A stretch of 38,020 nt of DNA from Lingula anatina (Eukaryota; Brachiopoda; Lingulata; Lingulida; Lingulidae): assembly GCF_001039355.2 (NCBI RefSeq), contig NW_019775582.1, positions 1 to 38,020 on the forward strand, in the 5' to 3' direction. The notes below the pieces were generated by a model. The model did no database searches. It worked only from the letters and a program-made list of their open reading frames with translations, and was not told the origin of the DNA. A program made the translations under genes and the position numbers. Each line of letters begins with the position of its first letter. The stretch's first letter is position 1. This document shows positions 11,301 through 20,300 of this stretch, in pieces.

Positions 11301-14300
11301 TTTGCAAGCAGAAGATCAAAGATCTTAGGCACCTCATCCATGTTTATCACCAAACCTGACTCAAACTCCATTCCCTCCTGCACCTCTCCAAGGTATCTAT
11401 GGAATACGGAAACTGTGCTGCACGTCTGCCAGCAGCCATTGACTGACCGTTGTGGAACTCCTCAAGCTGAGCTTTCGTCGAGCAGTGACAGAGCGTGGTG
11501 GCAGAGACAGGCAGATATTGTTCTTGTTGACTCAGTACCCAAGTAAGGAGCTCCTCCTCTAAGTCTCCCAGCACTGGCTTCTTTCCAGATCCTTTGTAAA
11601 AATAGTATAATGTTTTTATTTTCATTTGTATTTCATTATTATTGCTTGTTGCTTCTTTTATTTTAAGAAATCGCTCATATCTGGTATAATCTAAAATTCA
11701 TGAGGCAAATTTCAGTTGGAAGATACTATTTGTTAGTGTTCTATTTAATTGTTACATTAAATTATTTACAAGTGCTAATAATAAAAGAAAAGTTTGCAAA
11801 ATAACATAGGAGTAGATTTTAATTTCCACATTGATTGATTTTATAATTACCTTCTTTTCTCCCTGACTTCAATCGCTTCACATCCTCTTTTGCCAGTTCC
11901 CCCTTCCACGTGCTGATTGTTAACTTGGGTATGTTCATAGATTTTGAGATTGTAACAATGCCTTGAAGGGCTGCCAACTCTACAATTTTCCTCTTCTGAG
12001 CCATTGAGTATTGTTTATATTTGCCGCGTTTTGCAGGAGAGTGGTCAAAGTCCAGATTTACATTGCGTGGCCATTTGCCCAGGTGTCCACGGGGCGATTC
12101 ATCTGCGTTTTTCTTTGGGCATCCCACTGGTTTCTTCTTAGGTGCCTGCGGGAAAGGATCTGTTAGCCACCTCGAGGGAATAGTTTCATCTATCGTTGCA
12201 ACCTTTTTAAAAAAAACTCTATTCTCTGTTGAGACTTAGTGAAGTGTGAGTCGTACTGGCATTGCAGTGAGAGTCGTACTGGCCTTAATATTAGTTCAGG
12301 GGGTTTGATTGCAATCAGGCTTTGATTCCACTCAAGATTTGATTGCCTCAAGCACTCAACTGACAGTTCTTCAAAGGGATACCTGGGTTAATGAGATTAT
12401 CTGTTTACCCCACCTCTACCTGGGGATGTACCTTGATTAACTGAAAGACAGGTAACGCGTTTAAGGAAATAGTAGATAAAGCAATAAAAAATGTAAGCAA
12501 GTTCATGAAAGAGTGAGAATAGATGAGTGAGAAACTCTATCCATCTGTCTATCCATCTGTTCACTGAAATGCATCAAGATTAAAGGCAGCCATGTAATTT
12601 TTCTCAATATCGCATTTGTTATTCTTAACATGTTAGTCATTTCAGGAGGAGGATTGTCGGGGCGGGGGGGGAGGGGGTATTGTCCACTGTTATCCCTACT
12701 AAGACTTTGATCGTGCATCCACATGACTCGCCCATAATGAAGTAACTTTTTGAGAAAAATACTCTTTACTCTGGCTTAAAAAGTAAAGGGATCTGCAGCT
12801 CTTTTAAGAAGATGACACTAATGTTTGTTCGTGACATTCTTAACATCCTGACTTGACACTGTTGTTTGGCATAAGTGGCACTTGCATAAGTGATTTGAAA
12901 GTGTGATAATATCACAGGTACCAGAATGATGCGATTTTTTCTTCAGTCGACAGCTAATATTGAGATAGGTTTTACCTCCAATATTTTGATGTCTATCAGG
13001 ACATCTTCAAGGAAAGAGGCTATTCAGGTGAAAAGCCTCTACTCAGGAGGTGTACTTGCTATTTGGTCGTTCGAAGGATGCACAGAGGACGCCTTTATAC
13101 TGAGACACAATTTAATTGCTTTGGCGACTGTTGAGCATACTGACTACATTTTTGGTGTTCGGCTATTCTCTCTGACACTGATCTTCTGGTTTCGCTTATA
13201 TATTTCTCACCACACCCCTCACATTCCATTTCATAGACAACTCCACACTTTTCATTGCTGTCTAATGGGTCTTTGGGCCACCTTGACCAGGCCATATACA
13301 ACAAGATCTACCCAACATCAGTTGTCACACCTAGATTCTATGCCACCCCAAAAATCCATAAGGATCCCCTCAAAATGAGACCTATTGTGTCTGGCATTAA
13401 CTCCATCACTTACTTACACTTAGCAGATCTACTAAAACCATTGGTGGGCCAATCCATTCCCCTTGTTCAGAATTCCAAACACCTTATTGAAAAATTGGAA
13501 AAGGTGACGTTGGAGGATGGGGAGGTATTGGTATCGTTTGATATGACAGCCCTCTTCACCAGTGTACCCAGAGATGAAGTGGTGATTATGGCCAGGGATA
13601 GAGCAGAAAATGATGACAGCTGGCATGAAAGGACTAAAATGACACCAATGGAATTTGGAGAACTTCCAAAAATGGTTATAGAAACCACCTACTTCAGATT
13701 CCAAAATAAAATATATGAACAGACTTATGGTATGGCCATGGGTTCACCTCTTTCCCCAGTTTTATCCAACTTGTTCATGGAAGAATTTGAAAAGAAGGCA
13801 CTGGCAACAGCAGTTCATCCTCCCAAGTTCTGGGGACGATATGTAGACGACACTGGAGTGGTCATCCGAAGTTAATACCAAGAGGAGCTGTTTGCACACA
13901 TCAATGAACAACATGCAAACATCAAATTTACTATGGAGAAAGAGGATGAACAGCTATCCCTACCCATGCTGGACCTAAAACAGACCAGAAAAGAAAATAC
14001 CATCACAACAGACATATATCATAAACCCACCCACACAGACCAATATCTACATTGGGAGTCACACCACCCAGTATATCAAAAACTAGGGATTGTAAAGACA
14101 CTTATGTATAGGGCTGAGACCTTGGTTAAAGATAGAGAGAGACACAGGTGATTGAAAAAGAAAAGGTGAAACGAGCTCTGAAAAATTGCGGATATCCAGA
14201 ATGGGCATTAAAAGAAGGAGAAAAGATGGGAAAAGAACAAAAACAAAAAAGTGTCCATACCACAGCTCAAAACAGTGACTAAAAAGAGAAAAAACAAGTC

Positions 14301-17300
14301 ATTGTATTACCCTACACCAGGGGTTCTTGTAATGCTTACAACAGGCATTTAAAAAAATACAACATTAACTTGTACAACAAAGCAGGGTTCACCATCCGGA
14401 ATGCAGTAGCAAGTCCCAAAGACCCATTAGACAACAATGAAAAGTGTTGAATTGTTGATATGAAATGGAATGTGAGGGGTATGGTGAGAAATATATAGGC
14501 GAAACTGGAAGATCAGTGTCAGAGAGAATAGCCGAACACCAAAAATGTAGTCAGTATGCTCAACGGTCGCCAAAGCAATTAAATCGTGTCTCAGTATAAA
14601 GGCGTCCTCTGTGCATCCTTCGAACGACCGAATCTTGATTTTATCTGTAAAATTGCGAGCGACCTGTGCATCCACTGAGCAACCTGTCTGCCTCTCCTGT
14701 GCGTCCCCTGTGCAACCCACGGCATCCATTGCAATGTTTGACGACCATTGAGTTTCCTTGCTGTGTTCTCTGTACCTTCATCGGCGATCAGTGGCGTCCA
14801 TTCTACGATCATTCTGCATCCTGCTTGACCGATAACGTTGTTTGGGCGTCTTTCTATATATTCTAACTCATATTTTTTCATCGGTTCTGACCAGGTCATC
14901 CAATTAAGAACATTTCCAGAAAACAAAACAAATAAATGGAAATAAACGCTTTAAACTACAGTGATACAAGGTCTGCATGGACTGATAATAAGCCAGATGC
15001 TCATTGTTATCCTTATACGAAGGATGGACAGGTGCCGAAAACATGAAAGTATGACTGACACAACATAGAATGTTTGAATCCCTTTTCAGATAACGCATTC
15101 TTCAAAAAGTTTTGACAATTACTGCATCTTGTAAAAAAGGCAAAATATTCGTTTTATAATAACCTACAAAAAATGGATCTGTTCATGAATTTTAGGAGAA
15201 AGAACAATCGGAGGCTGATATGAGACCACTGTTGCCCTTAGAATTTCTGTCTGGTGAAAAATACCTCAGCACGGACCCGTTTGAGAGTAAAACAAATAAT
15301 ATTCTACGTGCCGAACACAGGACGATCTTCGAGTTTTCATTCTGCAACCAAAGCAATGCTTGTGCCTCCTTTCTACGACGGCAGTGATGCTAGTGCATCT
15401 TCTCTGAGTCCATTGAGCAACCTTGCAGCATCCATCTTCCATCACGTTCTCTTTGGGATTGTTTTGAACATGCTCAAAACTTTGCAGCGTCCATGGCGTC
15501 CTTGGCGATGCTTGAATGTTCTTTGTGTGATCTTGGCGATCACTGTGCGTTCTTTGAGCGTCCGATGACGTCCTGGCCAGTTTCATGGTCGCACAAAGGA
15601 CGCAGAAAGGACGCCGTCCAGTGTAAAGGGGGTTTAAGCAGCTAGGTACAGTCGTCGATGTCAAATCAATAGATGCTATCTAAGAAAACGAGTGAAAAAT
15701 AAGTGTGTGTACATTTTACATAGGCTTATCCTACTGTAGTGTAAGGCTACCAGCTAGGTAGGGAAATTTCTTTAACAGAGTACCTTAGTTTTCCTACCTT
15801 TTATAGTATGGTTTCTTCAATGAACTTTTCTACAGAGGATATAAGTTAGAAAATTTCATTTTGGAAGCTATATGACAAGAAGAAGTCAACATTTCATAAG
15901 TGCAATCTCTAAATTTATGAAGTTTTATTGTCAGTTTTCAACTTCCACCTTTTTTCTGCATTTTTGAAAGGTATGACAATTAAAATAATAATAATTATTT
16001 ATTTCAGACCTTTCAAATTTGTCATTATTCATGGGCGTAACCAGGCATACGCACAGATGTACTGTGCTTACAATTTTTGTGGCCAACCATGATATTATTT
16101 TCTATAAATTCAGTGTATTTTCAGGGAATAATATTGAAAATCCTCTTCGGTTATAAGTTACGTCACCTGAATGTACAAATCCTCTGTATAATTTATATAT
16201 GTACCAATGTTCTGACCCTTCTAGTTTGCTTTCACAGAACTAAGGTACACAATACCAGTTACCATCAGAAGTCCTATCTTAACCGTCCATCTAGCTGGAA
16301 CTTCCTTTACCTCTTAATTAGAGGGTTAAGTGCCCTTCAGCTCTCTGATAGCCTTTGTCTTGAGTGTATCGAACATGCTCTTGCTGGCGATATTTATCTC
16401 AGGTAAAAATCTTCCTGTGCGGTATTTTCAAAGAGCAGTGCCAGCAGACCTGGGGACACTAGATAAAATCTGTACATCGGGCTAAACAAGGAACCAGAGA
16501 AACAAAGGATGATTGATTTTTCCTGCAAAGCTTCAAAGAATTTTTACACGGACTTGATCCAGCTTAACCCTCCAAAGTAACAGGGTGGCAGGGGTAATTT
16601 TTACAATTACAAACAAATAAATAAACAGGGTGAAACCATACACTGTTTATAAGTTCAACTTAGAGAAGCTGACCATGGATATCACGAAGTGGATATCAAG
16701 AAGAATAGTACAACGATCAACTGCTTTTCAGATCATTTTCTGAGAGCTCAGGACAACTGCAGCAAACCACATCGAACAGCAGTACTGCACTGTTTTTCAG
16801 AATTTAGTTCGATACAAGCAGGCACAATCTGCATGAGTGCCCAAAGTTGGTGTCATTAAGCCCCTAGCAGAATAAATGTGGACTAATCCCAGCGATCCGT
16901 CCAGCCGTCATTCGGACGGCCGCTGACATCACTGGGCGGCCTATATTTTCAAAGATGGCTAGACGGCTGACAAATTTTTTTATTTTTTTGCAAAAATGAC
17001 GTCTTGGTTTGTCGGGGCGGCTGTGGACGTTGTAATTTGACGCACCCAGCTTTTATGATGAGTCACAGTTGAATGGTTCTGCTTTGATTTATAGTGCACG
17101 CTGTTCTTCAGACACGATGAAACTACTTAATTTGTAACCCTCCCTCCCCATTGAAATTTTTTTTTTTTTATTTTTTTTATTTCATGAAAGGCTTAGCATT
17201 GGGTGAAAGGCTTAGCATCGACTTCAATGATAAAGTAGGAAAAAGGGTAGACCCATATTGCATCAGCGTGAAACGCCAGGACCTGAAATCAACCACAAAG

Positions 17301-20300
17301 AATTTCATAACAGTCGGTCACTTCCCTAAGGAAATTTCCAAAGTTTGTTATTTCTTCGTCATGAGTGGAGGCGAAATTACAGTAGAAGTCATGGGAAGGC
17401 AGCGACGATCCAAGAGCAGTAAGGGCAGCATGGAAGTTCCATGTCTTTTGCCGTTCTCATCCCAGAATGCTAAGATGATGAGGAAATTAAAACGCCTCCT
17501 TGGAGAAACCAAAGTCCATTGGTGAAACCAGCTGTTTTTCTATACCAACGGCCCTTAATTTTTAGGGCCACGTCAGAGTAATGAAAAGCTGTGCCAAATT
17601 GTTACTGTTACTAACAATCACTTTTAATGTGAAATAAAGATCGGTAAATAAGTATATAACATTATATAATTTGAAGTTACACCATCTTAATTTGGACACA
17701 TTTTTCTTATGTTGCCATCGTTAACAATGATGTACATAAACATAATTGCGTATAATTGATAAAAAGTGTATCTATAGTTTTAAAATGTCTTTATAATCAT
17801 TTGACATTTCTTTAAATATTGGGTATGTGGAAATATCAATTATTATATGCTTACGTTTAAAAAAATAATGAAGAAGTATACGAAAAAGTGTATGATTAAA
17901 CACAACTGCAAATATCGGGTTACTGATCTTTAAAAACAGATGCGTACCTTGCATCACCCTTTTTTTCGGACAGAGATGAGACCATGCGCTCTATCTCTAT
18001 ACAATGTGTCAACATGAGAAAAAAACAAGGCAGAAAAAGTTCTCCAACAATAGCAGCCCTGAATTAAGTTTGTTATTAGAGTTGAATGTGGCTGTTAGAA
18101 CAATTCGTTGATTTATCCCTTATTTTGAATTTGTGAACCATTTCAGTGCCCAATAAAATATCATGCAGAACATAGTAACAAAAATAAGCAAATTCAATTG
18201 TCATTAGTATGAATACCAATTCAAACAAATAATTCAACGGTCATGCAGAACATCGATACTAAGGGCTAGATTTAGTCATTTTCCTGGTTACGATGACTAA
18301 AACTAAAAGAAAGGAAAACAAAATGACAAATATTTGAATACCTGAAATAACCTAAAAGAACTTGGGAAGACGAAAAAAATAAATAATAACAAATGAAAAT
18401 AAAAAGCAGAGGATGTTGGTCGTGTGAATGTTTAAACGTGAGGATTTGATATAAAGATTACCGGGTGCAAAGGTAAGGTTGATACATCGCTACGTCGGGA
18501 AATTTTCTCTTTAATATTGCAGCTCTTAATTGCCGATGTTGTTCTCGTAATAAGTCCTTTTAGTTGACAATGCTGTTCGCCTCAAGCAAAACTAACAATT
18601 TTATCTCACACTGAGTACTCAGGGACAATATGCTTGCGTGGCAGTGGAGCAAGTTTGTTATGAAATTTCATATTTCACATAGTCTTAAGTGCTATATGGA
18701 TAAAAAAAGTGGTCAATCTGTAATTGACCCTTGGGTAGTCGCAAGCAAGGATCAGAGTTATTAAGTCACTTGGCTTATTAAGTCTCAAGTGGCTATTAAA
18801 TGAGGTTACATGAAACACATGTTGAGATTTTCATGGTGGGACTTTAAACTCCCAGAAGTTTAGCTCTCTGCCAGATACAGTTTGTGAAAGTCTAAAATAA
18901 CAGTGTCTCATAATTAGGGATTGGTGATAATAATGCAGGTAAATGCTGCATAATATTTTAAGTAAGTTTACAAAAAAGAAAACTATTTTGTATACTGCCA
19001 ACATTAATGCTATAGATGAATAACAGTGCCTTATTATCCTCAAACTCAATGGAAATATTCCTGTCATGTTAATACAGCTAGATTAAAAGTTTGAAAAGCA
19101 GCTTTATTGGATTATTTTTATGTTTTCCTTTCATTTTTTCTTTCAAACACTGTCATTTTCAAGATGTGGTATTTCACTCCGATCCACCTGAATCTCTGTA
19201 CAAGTAATATTTTCAGTATTTTCACATTGATGTTTATGCCCATAAGCATTATAAAATGTAGTACATATTACTTTATGCACTGTCATCATTTTTCACATAT
19301 TGGGATTTTCTTTATGTGAATTTAACTGTCATGGTCCTGAAACTATATTTTTATTGTCCATGTTACCTGTTGTGCATGATTTAAATTTGGTGTTGATTGA
19401 CTGTGCTGTCATAAGCATCATTTATTATTGCATCAAAATTGACAAAATGACCTATTTTCTGCTTTTTGTCTGCACATTTGACAGCTTTTATGTCTGTGTG
19501 TTGTTGCAATGTTTTTCTGCATTTGGTGTCTATTTTCTATGTTTGTCATGTTTTGTTCATGACAACAATTTTTTTTAGGTCACCAGTAAAGGGTAACAAA
19601 CCGTTAATGAGACAGGGGCGATTATGTCCAAAGAACTCAACAGTTCTCTTTACATCCCAGAACCTAGATATTGCTGAAGTTATTCCCCCTGATTTATCCA
19701 GGGTTACTGCTGCAAGTGAAATGACAGACATTTGTGGTGATGGTAACTTTCAACTTAAAATTGTCAGTGCTGCATCAACATGTAATTGCATTATAAAACA
19801 ATTCAAATGTTTTTTTGTTAATTTAAGTAAACTCATTAGTTGTTTTTCTGTATTAGATGTAATTTACTTTAAAAACATTAACTTAATTGTTTCAGTGATT
19901 TTTTATAGATGCAAAAGAATTTAAGGTGTGACATGTTAGAATAACTTGGTATTCAAATTGCATCTGCCTTTTTAGAGGGAGAGGACCAAGAAGAAATAAC
20001 TCTTGAGGCTCCAGAATGTGATGCTCCAGTTGAGGTAACATGTCAGTTAATATCGTAAAGCAATTAATTACATGAAGACAACAGAGTGAACATGGATATT
20101 ATGAAAATACTGAATGCAATTCATTTTCATGACAAGTGCTTCATCTGTGTATAGGAATATAATGAAAGTCTGAGATGCAAGGTGCCAGAAGAAGAAAACT
20201 ATGACCAGAATAAAACCCAAGAATCCCTAGTACAGAAAAGGCCAGGAAGTAAGGTATAAGAGTCATCAGATACTTATTAATAAGTAGTAATAAAAAAGAT

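Larger units (their letters stand above)
12926..14640 (+). mobile_element. Penelope-like retroelement, 5'-truncated with inverted ends
   Basis: The core (about 13288-14450, plus strand) encodes a Penelope-type reverse transcriptase followed by a GIY-YIG endonuclease remnant. The last ~215 bp (14415-14629) are repeated inverted at the left side (13065-13277), so the element is bracketed by inverted copies of its own 3' coding end. The left copy extends further, to at least 12965, into a structured tail with hammerhead-like pairing. The N-terminal part of the RT protein is absent. The body has stops and a frameshift, so it is not active. It lies in intron 9 of gene 1. Confidence 0.8.
7926..19578. 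other. Giant intron 9 of gene 1, transposon nest
   Basis: Donor TT|GTAAGT at 7925/7926 and acceptor TTTTTTAG|GTC at 19578/19579 join in phase 2. The interval holds a pogo/Tigger remnant, a Penelope-like element, a HIRAN-like ORF and several short repeats, while the other introns of the gene are mostly under 1 kb (the largest is about 1.8 kb). The stretches 8845-9380, 15660-17150 and 17640-19080 show no recognisable feature beyond AT-rich sequence. Confidence 0.6.

Noticed and set aside
9781-12290. CAGTACG near 9781 and CGTACTG near 12280 as termini of the pogo-like element
   Set aside because: Only seven bases match in inverted orientation and neither is flanked by the TA expected for this superfamily.
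14427-15664. Long minus-strand frames with Asp-Ala-Gln and Cys-Thr-Gly runs
   Set aside because: They are translations of GCGTCC/GTGCATCC repeat words and not protein-coding.
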